From: Diphasiastrum complanatum
Taxonomy: Eukaryota > Streptophyta > Lycopodiopsida > Lycopodiales > Lycopodiaceae
DNA length: 64,000 nt
NCBI GenBank assembly: GCA_029204225.1
Contig: CM055105.1
Coordinates: 16,625,353 to 16,689,352, forward strand
Reading direction: 5' to 3'
Numbering within the stretch: the stretch's first letter is position 1; every line of letters begins with the position of its first letter. Shown piece after piece: positions 1-11,633 of the stretch. Position numbers and translations under genes: made by a program. Below the pieces are notes generated by a model, which made no database searches, was not told the DNA's origin, and saw nothing but the letters and a program-made list of their open reading frames with translations.

Positions 1-325
1 TCATTATTATTATTTTTTCTTTCTTGCTGGTTGCCTTTTGCTTTTTAGTAAGCACTGGGTCTACCCAAGAGAATCTGGATTCTTTCGAAATCCAGTTAGC
101 AACTTATGCTTGGGTACTGATAAGACATAGGCAATGCAGTTTGGCTAAGATTTTTTGTTTATTGGATTTTATATTATTGTTTTGACTTAGATCCTTTGAC
201 TTTTTGAGTTGCTCCTATATTGTTTCTAAGCTATACCTTATGACATCACTGACTTCTCTATATAAAGTGAAGTGTATAACTTTTAACCACTCTGACATTG
301 ACATTGGTGATTGCTTTTCCCTCAG
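1..325 (+). other. Upstream intron of NUP133 (5' part of gene outside or unresolved)
   Basis: This stretch ends in a good splice acceptor (ttttccctcag, ending at 325) directly before the first recognisable NUP133 exon. It is T-rich and I find no convincing NUP133 coding in it. A short open stretch at about 50-110 follows another ctttttag but has no similarity I recognise. The exon(s) for the first roughly 90-100 residues of the protein must lie upstream of the window or be too diverged to see here. Confidence 0.6.
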
Positions 326-2179
326 ATCTGCCAGGAACTCATGGAGGAATGGATGGTCGAACTGGCCTTTCGTGGATCTTGCATGGTGACCACTTGTTTG
401 TATGGAGTCATATAAGCTCCGCTCCACAAAACTGTGCAATCCTCAATATTCCACCTCACCTGTGCTTAATAGATGAGCATAACATTGATGCAACACATGG
501 TGATAGCTGGTTGGTGTGCATAGTAAGTCACCAGACAAAAAGTCACAACCAGATTGATCTGGTAAAAGGACAATCCTGTGCTGGTCTTGTTATGTGTAGC
601 AGAAAAAGTTTAGCCGTTCTCTACTGGCCTGATATATTTTCAGATGAGCCGAGAAAATCAGTAGTAAGTTTAGTTTTAGACGATAAACTCAACGGTTCTG
701 CACCAAACTTTGGTTTGAATGACGACAGACTTAGTGGGAGCTCTACTCGCAGGTCCATGCCTAGCTCTGGTGGTGTGAATGCTTCTACATCAAGACTGGT
801 CAGTTCATTGGTGGCCGCTGCAGTTCCGGGTACAACTTCAAAGAGCTGTGTTGCAATTGCTAGCTGCTCAAATGGAGACCTTTGGCGTTTCGATTGTAGT
901 CCATCTTGCATATCTCACCAGCGAATCAATCGCGAGGTTGGAAGTGCGAAAGTAAGAAATGATCATTCTTTTGGCATATTTGCCTTGAATGGTTTCAGTC
1001 CAGGGTCATTAGTTTGGCGATCTGGTGTGGGATTTCCTGAAGAGGGATGGCAACAGTTTCTGCTGTTGACTGCATGGGGATTGGAATGCTGGGATGTTGA
1101 GCTTACAGGGAAGACTGTGGCTATGGCCTGGTTGTATGATATTTCTCAAGATGCAGATATTCAAAGAGATCTTGCAGGTCAAAAGGAAGTATGGCTTCTG
1201 GATGTTCAAGTGGATGAAACCGGGAAAGTTTTTACAGTCCTGGCTGCATCCTTCTCAAAAGATAGAGTAAATAGTTTAAGTTACATGCAGTACTCTCTAC
1301 TAACATTTCTTCATACTCCGCATTCCAAAAGGTTTGAGGGTGAGAAACAGGGAAAATTTGTGGAGAAGAAGGCGCCTATTCAAGTTATTCTTCCAAAAGC
1401 GAGGGTGGAAGAAGAAGAGTTTCTGTATTCTATGCGTCTCCGAGTGGGTGGACGACCTTCAGGATCGGCCATGGTCTTGGCTGGTGATGGAACTGCGACA
1501 ATTGCTCATTATTGGAATGGAATTGGTCGGCTTTATCAGTTCGACCTTGCATGGGATGCAGGTAGGGTTTTTGATGCTTCTGTTGTCCCTTCCCTAGAAG
1601 ACACTGATGAGGGGGCTTGGCTTGTTCTCACGGAAAAAGCAGGAGTTTGGGCTATACCTGAAAAGGCTGTACTCTTGGGGGCTGTTGAACCACCTGAAAG
1701 AAGTCTTTCTCGCAGAATGAGTTCCAGTGAAGATTCATCCAAAGAACAGAGAAGGAAGCTGTTGTTTGGAAACAGCTCGTCCCTCAGACAGGGAAGACCT
1801 GCAACAGACTCTATGGAAGAGAACAGACAAGAAGTTCCAACAAAAACTATCAGTCAACGGCCATTACAGGACGATGAGGCAGAGGCAACTGTGGGACGTT
1901 TGTTTCACCAGTATGTGCTTTCTGGGAAGATCGATGGAGTATTAGAAAAACTGCAACAAGCTGGTGCATTTGAACAAGAAGGAGAGATGAACGTGTTTGC
2001 TCGTGCGAGCAAGGCAATAGTTGATACACTTGCAAAACATTGGGCAATGGCTGGTGGGGGAGTTACGACTATGTTGGCAGCCATATCTTCTCAGCTCGCG
2101 GAAAAGAAACGGCGACATCAACAGTACTTGGACTTTCTTGCTGCATCAAAATGTCATGTGGAGCTTAAAAAAAAGCAAA
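326..2179 (+). CDS. NUP133: NUP133 exon a (beta-propeller and start of solenoid)
   Basis: First visible coding exon. The acceptor cag ends at 325 and the exon begins with the last two bases of a codon. It encodes about 617 codons: the N-terminal beta-propeller, an acidic/serine-rich linker (around SSEDSSKEQRRK) and the first helices of the alpha-solenoid (TVGRLFHQYVLSGKIDGV). The donor is AAA|GTAGGTGT at 2180; translation beyond it leaves the NUP133 family, which confirms the exon end. One base of a split codon is carried over. Confidence 0.9.
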
Positions 2180-5100
2180 GTAGGTGTAACAGCTTTTTGT
2201 TCTTAGTTGAGATCGTTTGCTATTTGACTTCATGTTATCACATTGTGGCCACAAGCAAGACATTCTCTGCTATTCTTGTTTATCTTCTTCAGCCAGTTTT
2301 TTTGCCGAGTCTAGGTGTTTTCGCAGTTGTTCTGACATGATACTTGGGCATGTAACTCATGGATACCTTTGTTCAAGCTGATTTATACGTACTTATTTTT
2401 TTATTAACAAATTCTGCCAGGAATTCCTATTACAAAATGTCCCAAGGTTCTAGCACGTGTGATGTTCTTGACATATTCTGCATGCCAATTTGCTACATTT
2501 TAGAAAATGTATGAGTGCTAAGTTACATCACCAGATACTAGAAGCAACCAAGAATTTCTATTTTCTACACTGCTAGCCACTCCTCCTGTGTTCTGGTCTT
2601 GAAGTTCTTGTAGGTAGGCACCATTCTGTAGTCAAGCTTGCATTAGATAACGTTAAAGCGTTTGCTAAGTTCTTACAATATTTTTGTCACTTCAAGTAAA
2701 ATTAAGACTTTTCTTGGTTCTTGCAGGAAGCACTTTGCATGCTATCATGGAGCATAGGGAGAAACTTATTGTTATGATTGAGCTTAGGGATCTGCATAAT
2801 GCTCGAGATCGGGTGCAACAGCAGGATAGGCATTCGACATATAGTATTGAGAAGATTGATAATCCTGATGGGGGTGGGGCTCTTTGGGACACAGTGCAGC
2901 TAGTTGGGGAAAGATCTCGCAGAAAAAATGTAATGCTGATGGATCGAGAGAAGACAGAAGTCTTCTATACACGTGTATCAGATGTGGAAGATTTCTTTAA
3001 CTGCATTCAGCATCATGGCAGTGCGATTATTGGTCAGGAAGAACCTATTAGGTCACAGATAGAACGGCTATGTGAATTGTCTAAGGCTTGCATTAGTTCT
3101 TTAAGAGCTGCCATTCAGTCTAGGGATAGTCAGCAAGTGTGGTACCCCTCCCCGGAGGGTCTGACACCTTGGTATTGCAAGCCAACTGTCAGATCTGGAG
3201 TATGGAAAGTTGCCACATTATTGATGGAGATGAGGGCTGAGGCTGCTATATTTGAACCTCTGATAAAAGAGCAACTAGTTGATCAGCTTGAAGAGGTAGC
3301 AGATATTCTGTTGGAAGAATACGCTGGGGCTATTACAGCCAAAGTTGAGCGTGAAGAAGAGTATTGGGGGTTACAAATGGAGTATTGGAGCAAACGGGAC
3401 AAAGTTCTTAGTGCACTTCAGCAGCATGCGACAGAGATTGCAGAAGCTGCCATCCAGGTACTTTTTTGTGTTCTTGTCACGTTGATATTGGACTTTGTTC
3501 ATGTAGATAGTTGTATTGTAGAAGCCTACATATCTCTTCACACTTCATCATAAGCATGAAATGTGTTGACCTTTTACTACATTGATACTTTTAACGGTAA
3601 ATTCAGAGCACATTACAGGTTAATGACAACAGCACACTGTTGAGCCAACTAATCATGAATTATATACAAGGATCAGCAAGTCATCAACAGTAGCATCACA
3701 CTCATGGCTGCAAGTACATTAATAGCAATTACTTGGACATTTGCAGCACATTATCACATAAGCATATCACCACTAGGGCTCAATATCATTCAGAAATTTT
3801 CTGATATGATTAATAAAAAAAATCGACATCTAGCCCTTTAGCATGTACACAATCTTGATCTTGATGAGTTGGAGTGACTGTCAATTAAGAACTATAGATT
3901 GCATTCTTTGCAAGAGCATAATTACTTGCCACATTCCACATTATCAATCCAGATGATAAATTTTCACTCTCTGACATGATGGCCTCTTAAAATGAGTTGA
4001 TTGCTGCATCAGCTTTGGCAAGAAGTCTTACCATGACAGTTCAGAACACACTTGTAACATGAATACAGACTTCAAGTCTTTGATCACACAGAGAATTGAT
4101 GTTTCCTAAGCATTATTACCTCTAGCCAAAGTTCTTAGCATTCAAAACTCCAACTAAACATAGTAATCAGCATTGTATACAGGTTGAAACACTATTTTAT
4201 GCAGTAATCATTATCTTGTAGCTGCAGGAAAAATCGTATGTTAGGTTCCCTAGCCAATACCCCCTAGGTAATTAGCCATAGCACTTTCGGTTCCTAAAAT
4301 CCTTTCCCCTTTAATCTAATTTTTTCCTAAGAAAAAATTAGGGAATTTCCTTCTGAACAAGGGCGCAACTTCCCAGGTATCATCTTCATCAGATTTCCCT
4401 TTCCTACTTCAAACTCTCTGACTGATCGACCACGATTAGCATAAAATTGTACCCTATCTTGAGCACTTCATGCTATCCTTGGCTATTTGCAACATCTCTT
4501 GCATATCAGCCAAGAAATCAAAGGCAGCCTGGACTCTAATTTCTTTGAGTCCTACTGAAATAGGTGATTTTGGTTGAAAACCATACATCAACATAAAGGG
4601 GCTAATGCAAGTGGCTGAATGTTTTGCACTATTATAGGCAAACTCCACCAAAGGCAAATGCTTCTCCCATTTAGACTGTTGATAGGAAACATATGCATGC
4701 ACGTAGCATATCTTCCATAGTCTGGTTAGTTCTCTCAGTTTGACCATCAGATTCTGGATGGTTTGAGGAACTCATAGAAACACTGCTTGCCAAAAGTGCC
4801 CCGTGAACTTAGGGTCTCTGTCACTAAGTATATCACAAGGTAGACCATACAGCCTAAACAACTTTTCTACAAAAAGTTGTGCTAACTCTGAGGCTTTGAT
4901 TGTGGTCTTTGCAGGGATAAACTGTGCTAACTTAGTTAGCCTATCCACTACAACCCAAATAGCATTGTGACCATTTGTCGTTCTGGGCAAACCAATATGG
5001 GCAAACCAATGACAAAATCCATGAATATACTTTCCCATTTATTATTGGGAATATCCAATGGGTGTAGTAAAACATCCCATCTTCAACCTTTCGGCCTTAT

Positions 5101-8100
5101 TCATCTGGCATTGTGTGCATTTCAAAACATAATGCTCAATATCAGTTTTCATCTTCGGCCAATAAAACAACTTCTTGACTAAATCAAGAGTTCTCTGAAT
5201 GCCCGGGTGCCCGGCGCTAGGACTATCGTGACACTCATGCATGATTCGATTGCAGACATCAGTGTTTTGAGGCACACAAACTTTCCCGTTTCGGAAAAGC
5301 ATTCCATTATGAATGGAATAATCAGACTCTACCTTAGTAGGCTTATTAGTTTCCCACATTCCGGTGAGGACTTGAATCCAAATCCTACTGAAGGTTGGGT
5401 CTGATTCATAAAGACCTACTAGGGATTGATAAAAATCAGCGGAGATTTCTACTAAACACAGCTGATTTATTTCAGGTAATCTGCTGAGAGCATCAGCAAC
5501 CTGATTCTTCTCTCCAGTATTTGATCTGAAAATCAAATTCCTGCATTTATTCAGCCCATCTAAATCTGTGGCATCACAGAAATACCGTAGGGACTGGTGA
5601 TTGGCATACACTTCAAATTTGGAACAATAAAGGTAGTGTCTCTAAATCTTGAGTGCATGAATAATAGCAAAAAGCTCCTTCTCATAAGTAGAATATCTAC
5701 TTTGAGCAGGATTCAACTTCTTGCTCTCATATGCTATCGGATGTCCATCCTGTAGTAATACTGTACCTATTGCAAGATCACTAGCATCAGTCCTTACAAT
5801 GAAAGAACGTGAGGGATCACCAATTCTCAACCTTGGAGTAGATGCTACACATCTTTTGAGTAGTTCAAAATTCTTATTCATCTTTGTTGTCCAAGCAATT
5901 GGTGGACTGATCTTACTCTTTCTTCTGAGTTTCTTAATGCCCTTTAGAGCCTGGGTTAAAGGAAGAGCTAACTCCGCATACTTAGGAATATGCTTTCTGA
6001 AAAACCCAGTGAAACCCAAAAAAGACTTGACATCTCTAACTGTTTGTGGAATCGGCCATTCCATAACAGCTTTGATCTTGTCACAGTCAATCTCTATGCC
6101 ATGTACAGAGATGACATGACCTAAATAGAGAAGTATAGTTGCAAAGAAATCACATTTCGATTCGTTAGCAACAACTTTTCTTGTCTTAACAATTGTAAGA
6201 CAATTCGTATGTGTTCCACATGTTCTTCTAGAGACTTACTATAAATAAGTATGTCAGTTGAAATACACCCACAAACTTTCCAAGATATGGCCTCAGAAGG
6301 TCATTTATCATTTGTTATCTTGGTGTAAAACCATTCATGACCCAAAATAACATCTATGCAGTCATGTTTCATTACAAGAAAATGTTTATCTTCTTTGTAT
6401 TTTTGAATACGAATAGGAACGCTTTTCACAGTAAAATCCCACAACTGAGACTGTTCTCTAGTTGCGAGAGTCACCCAATATCTTCTCTCCTGCTGTTTGT
6501 GGGAAGCTTGAGGTTCTGCACGACATTTACACTGGTAAAGTTATGAGTTGCTCCACTGTCAAACAACACCTTAACTTAAGCATCATTGATAGAACCGTAG
6601 ATCTCAAATAACTCATGTGAGGACTAAAAGCAACATTGCCTAAAAAACATTCTTCTACAATTTCTACCATACCAGCAATAGGAGATTTAGAAGGTGGTTT
6701 CTTTGGGCAATCCTTTGCCAAATGACTCTTTTCTTGGCATAAGTAGCACAAGCCTTGAGATGAGCCAAAATAAAATCTTTCTTCTACACCGTGCGGAAGG
6801 TTCTTTTGGGCTTTTTCTTTGCAGGACCATCCACATTACCAGCAGTGCTTTCTCTTTCCTTTCCCTTAATGGAAAACTTTTTTGGAAATGTACTTGTGGA
6901 AGATTACTCACGACGAAGCTGAGGAGCTACATATAACTTGGCAAACTTAATTGCCCCTTCAACAGTCTTTGGCTTATTTTGCATTATACTGCAGGCTGTT
7001 TCGAAGGCTTGAAAATCATCAGCGCCAGTTGTATACTGGCAAGAGGCCATTAAATCAGTGCTTTCAAGACAGTTTGACTCTTTGCTGACGTCTTCAAGGA
7101 AATTCCAACATCCTTCCTCCCACGATCTATGGTGGCTTCTTGGTCAGTTCTGGCAATCTCAATTCTATTTGAAGAGTAAACTTGAACTACCATAAGACTA
7201 GACTGTCCGTACGCTATTTGTGCCTAGTCAAGTCATGATAACACCCTGTCCACTTCAAGAAACACCTTTTTGGAGGCCAAATTTGTCACAGGGTCCATTG
7301 CAATGCAATCATTTCAACGTGGAATCCATATGAGGGATAAGAACTTATCAATGACAGGGATAATCACCTTTTGTAATCAGATTTACCATACAATCTGCTG
7401 ATAGATATCTCTGTTCTACTTATATACCCCAATAATCTAAGCAACATTTGAAACGCATTACTCTGCAGCTGGGAGCAAATCAGACATTAGCATGTGATGT
7501 CACTCAATCATCACCTGCAGCCATGAAGGAAATCATCATTGATGGGATGAAAACAAAACAGGCACATAATCAGAACCATATTCTTTGGCATGCACACACT
7601 CTTTCTCCACGTGAATCAAGAAGAACTACTCATGTACATAATGGCAAATTGTACATCGATTCACTTATTATTTGCTGCTTCCTTTTAATTTGTAATTCAA
7701 ATAATACTTACACGGAAAAGTTCTCCAAGTTGTTGAAATAGACATTTTGAGCCAAGCATCATGCCTTTAAAATTATTCAGGAAAGAGCAAAAAAGGTTAC
7801 TCGAGGGTTGACTATTTGTAAGTAAAAATAACTAGATATACGTATCTAACGAAAAGTAAAAGGAAGTAAATGGAGTTTTCTAGGAACAGCTAGGGAGTGA
7901 AGTTAAAATGGAGTACAATGGATTGCAAGCAGTTGAGGTGACTAAGCAAGTCACTGGTCCGTGTGAATAAACGTACAACTCTGTAGGTTCTGAGTGGTTG
8001 GGATCAAGTCATAGAAAGTTTGTTAGGTTTGGCAATGCGAAACAGAGTGACTGTAGAGCTTAGGAGAGCAGGTGATGGGCATAGGAGACCTGTTGGTGGT

Positions 8101-11100
8101 CTGGAGCTTCAGTCCGCATCCACCTGTTCGAGGTCCTTGTTTTGATAAAACTATGGTGTTAATAACAAGGAACCTAGGGAATAAGTAACTGTATATTTCT
8201 ATGTCGAACTCTGGACAGCAAAAGAAGCTGCAGAACACTTGGTTGGAAGCTTTGTATGTTCAGTTGATCAAAGTAACTCAGAGTAAACATATTTGTTTCT
8301 CTAAATAAAGAATGCTGTCAGCAGGCTCTGATAACCAAGGAGACCTGGCGAGATACTAAGTGCTTAACATTGTTGATCCTCCTCAAAGTAAAGGCAGTTG
8401 AAAGATGAACTTTCCATCAAGTAATATTTTGATTTTCTTCATAAAACTTGTAGGAAGAATGGTAGGAATGATAAATACAAAGACTGCTCATTTTCGTGTA
8501 TCTACCCTGAGTACCTACTCTTGTCAGCAGATTTTCTGCCATACTTGTGGCTTGCCCTAAACCATTTGAGTGTGCTTTCACAGAGAGAACATAAGATTCC
8601 AGGTTGGACGTAAGTTTCAAATTCTCATTTCATATCACTGTTGTTTGTAGCGCATGCCTGCATGTAGTTATTAGATTGATTATCTATGCCAAGATATACC
8701 TGTTGTAATTTGCTCATGTTTTGCTAACATAAATTAATGGACTCCAGACGTTTGGTGAGAGTGTACTTTATTAACAGTATGTATTTTGTACTGTGGAGAT
8801 GAGCAGCCTTGATGCCAAACACTGCTCATACGAATGATCAATTGTGTTGCACAGATATGAACATGCATGCACTTGTGTCACACATCTGTTACATGTCTGT
8901 TGAGCTGCGCTGTGATAGCCCTTCCTACTCCTGTCTTAGGATATTTAAGTATACGTTCTAATCTTTGTTCTGAATGTGGGCATGCTCATGTTATGGTTTG
9001 TATCAAATCATGAAATATATTAACAGTTTGCTCATTTTGGTCAGATTTTAGAATTTTATTTTCAGTTCACAGTTTAGTGACATACTTTAGTCAGACCATC
9101 ACTTCTGAAATTGTCCCAGTAATATGGAGTTCAAGACTTTTGATTTAAAATTGCAGAATGCTGCTGACAGTGAGTATGCAGCACAACAACGACTTGAGAT
9201 TCTGCGAAATCGATACGGTTCTGTTCTTGCACTTGCTAGGCATCATGCAGGCTATCAGACACTCTGGGATATATGTGTGCAACTCAATGACATGAGCTGT
9301 TTGAGGAGCCTTATGGTGAGCTTTCTGACGAGGTTGTGTGTTCTCCCATTGTGTATAACACTTGTATTTCCTGCTGTGAAAACGTTACTTTTTGTATGCT
9401 TTAGGTTTATAATCAATTACTAAACAAAGTAGACATAACTGCAAGCATTATTGCCTGAAAGGAATTAATATCTCATTAAGTATGTGGCATGAAGCATTTT
9501 TGAACCGTGTGTATACCAGAGAGAGAGAGAGAGAGAGCATGAAAGAGCGAGAGCATGCTCGTTTCATGCCAAAAGTGTTGAATACAAGCTCAGATTCACC
9601 ATCCATTGATCGGAATCAAGATATACCATCCACTGATATAAAGCATCCAAAGATCTCAACCAATATAGTTTTTGATGAGAATTGGAGCTTCCTCATCCTT
9701 CGATTGTGAAGATGTCGGGGTACTGAGTCAAAAGCTTGTCTAAAATCAACAATTTACCCTCTCTTTTTGAATCCTGCTTCCTTGATGATAGCCCGAAGAG
9801 TGCAACACATGATTTGAGGTGGAATGCTTTGATCTAAAGCTTGCTTGTCCCATGGCATGTAAATGTTTGGTCTTAGTGTCACTTCTCACAATTATCTGGA
9901 GTATGATCTTATATAGCTCGACTATGACATGCTTTATCATATCATGCAGTACTGTTTTGGCCTCATGGGGTCATTCGCTTTGTGTATTGGATGCAGAGTT
10001 GCAGCAGATCATAATCTACTGCAACCACGTTGTTGACCGTGCGATCCTGAACGCTAGCGATCCGGGACCAGAAACGCGGTCTTGGATCGCCAAAAAAATT
10101 TCAATTTTTTTTATTTGGGCCACAATCAGGGAAAAAAACTGAGAAAAACACATTTGTGTGATATCCAGATGTGAAAGAAGAATGTTTTTCAGTCATTGGT
10201 GCATGATTGGGCCATTTATCAGAAGAGGAGGGATTCATAATTTCATTGTTTGCATTTCGTTTCACAGAGTCTGAGGATGTTCCAAGGCAATTCAAGGATT
10301 CTTCTGCATGTTGAACTCCCTGAGGATCTACAACATTTTTTGTTCTAGAAGTAGATAGTACATTTGTCTCTTCAAGGGTCCTTGCAGCAATTTCAATTGT
10401 TGTCTTGAGAAAAGTGCTTTCGATGCATGGCTTAATAGGAAAATCGGACATCATTAGTGTAGAGCGACTTTCTACCTTTTGAGCATGTGCACTAGTTGCA
10501 AGCTGTATGCTCTTTCTGCTTATAATTTCACTTGAGTTAGAATACTTCTCAAGGTTTTCTGGAGTGGTTTTGGGTTCTTTTGAGATGCGATATTCCTTTG
10601 GATCGAGTAGAGAATGGTGCTTGTCTTCTGCTGTATTACAGTTAGCAACCTTCACACTCTGCTGTACTACAGTTAGCAACCTCTCACACGACGGCAGTTA
10701 TTTTGTCAAAATTGAAAAAAAAACCGCTTTTGGGAAACCCTAATGGGAAATTCCGGATCGCGTTCCGGAACGTGGCCTGCATCTTTGATTGGATGTATAA
10801 CATTGGCACATCACCGGGGGTGGGGATGGGGGGTAAAACAAAAAATGACTACAAAGTTAACGAGATTAGCTATAGTAGGTGAAACATTATCTATTGCATG
10901 CATGAGCAATCATGATTCAAAGTCATTGATATTTTTGGCTTTCATGTGAACATGGTGAACTCTATAGGTCGAGGGGATATGGTGAAGGGTATTGAAGTGG
11001 GTTCCGTGTAGAGGATAGTAGCATACTAGGCCTAGGTGTGAGAGGGGGAGCTGGAGCACCTGGAAGAAATAGAAAGCAAGAATGTTTGGATGAGGTAGTG

Positions 11101-11555
11101 GTAGAGATGACAAGGTTAGAAACGTAGGAAATGAAAGCTATCAACCTCATGAGATAGTCCATCACACTATGACGTTCGCTATGTGATGTGGGTGACATGT
11201 AAAAGCTCCAAATATGGGACATTTGGATAGGCCGTCATATAGGCGAAGCATGGTGTTCACCCAATTGTAATAAGTACTCCCCATATCTCACGAGCGAACC
11301 ATCCCTATCTTATGAGGATCTGAGAGTGCCAAGGTGCTCGGTGTCTAGTGGATGGATACAAAGGTGATCACATGGATAAAACTTTGGCTGTCTATTAGCT
11401 GTCTTGGAATGAAAGGTTTTCCCCAACAGTAGAATATGTCTCTTGTTTGAAAAGGCCATGGTATCCTTAGAAATCCTATCAAACGGGAAAATATTCGAGC
11501 TCTTTGCATGGGCTAATTTTTCGAGGGGAAAGTAGCAAGTTGCAACATAGACATC

Positions 11556-11633
<78 letters not shown>

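Larger units (their letters stand above)
4240..7300 (-). mobile_element. Degenerate Ty3/gypsy retrotransposon in NUP133 intron
   Basis: Minus-strand remnants in the order gag, protease, reverse transcriptase (C-terminal part), RNase H, integrase, reading from about 7300 down to about 4240. It is antisense to NUP133. I could not define LTRs on either side. The degree of decay (several frameshifts, an internal deletion) indicates an old insertion that the host gene tolerates by splicing it out. The RNase H/integrase sequences resemble those of the chromovirus pieces later in the window. Confidence 0.85.
3458..9156 (+). other. NUP133 intron of 5.7 kb containing a gypsy retrotransposon
   Basis: The longest intron. 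3458-4240 and about 7300-9156 hold no coding or repeat I can recognise; 4240-7300 is a minus-strand Ty3/gypsy relic annotated separately. The acceptor is taaaattgcag at 9156. No missing NUP133 exon is evident inside: the residues on either side join in phase and run on in family order. Confidence 0.75.

Noticed and set aside
298-325. Continuing the first NUP133 reading frame upstream of 326
   Set aside because: A clear acceptor (ttccctcag) ends at 325 and family similarity starts just after it; the first codons upstream do not fit and begin with a non-ATG codon.
621-911. Minus-strand ORF opposite NUP133 exon
   Set aside because: Shadow of the real exon; no similarity of its own.
2180-2340. 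Open frame continuing past 2179 as NUP133 coding
   Set aside because: GTAGGTGT donor at 2180, loss of similarity, and exact phase match to the exon at 2727.
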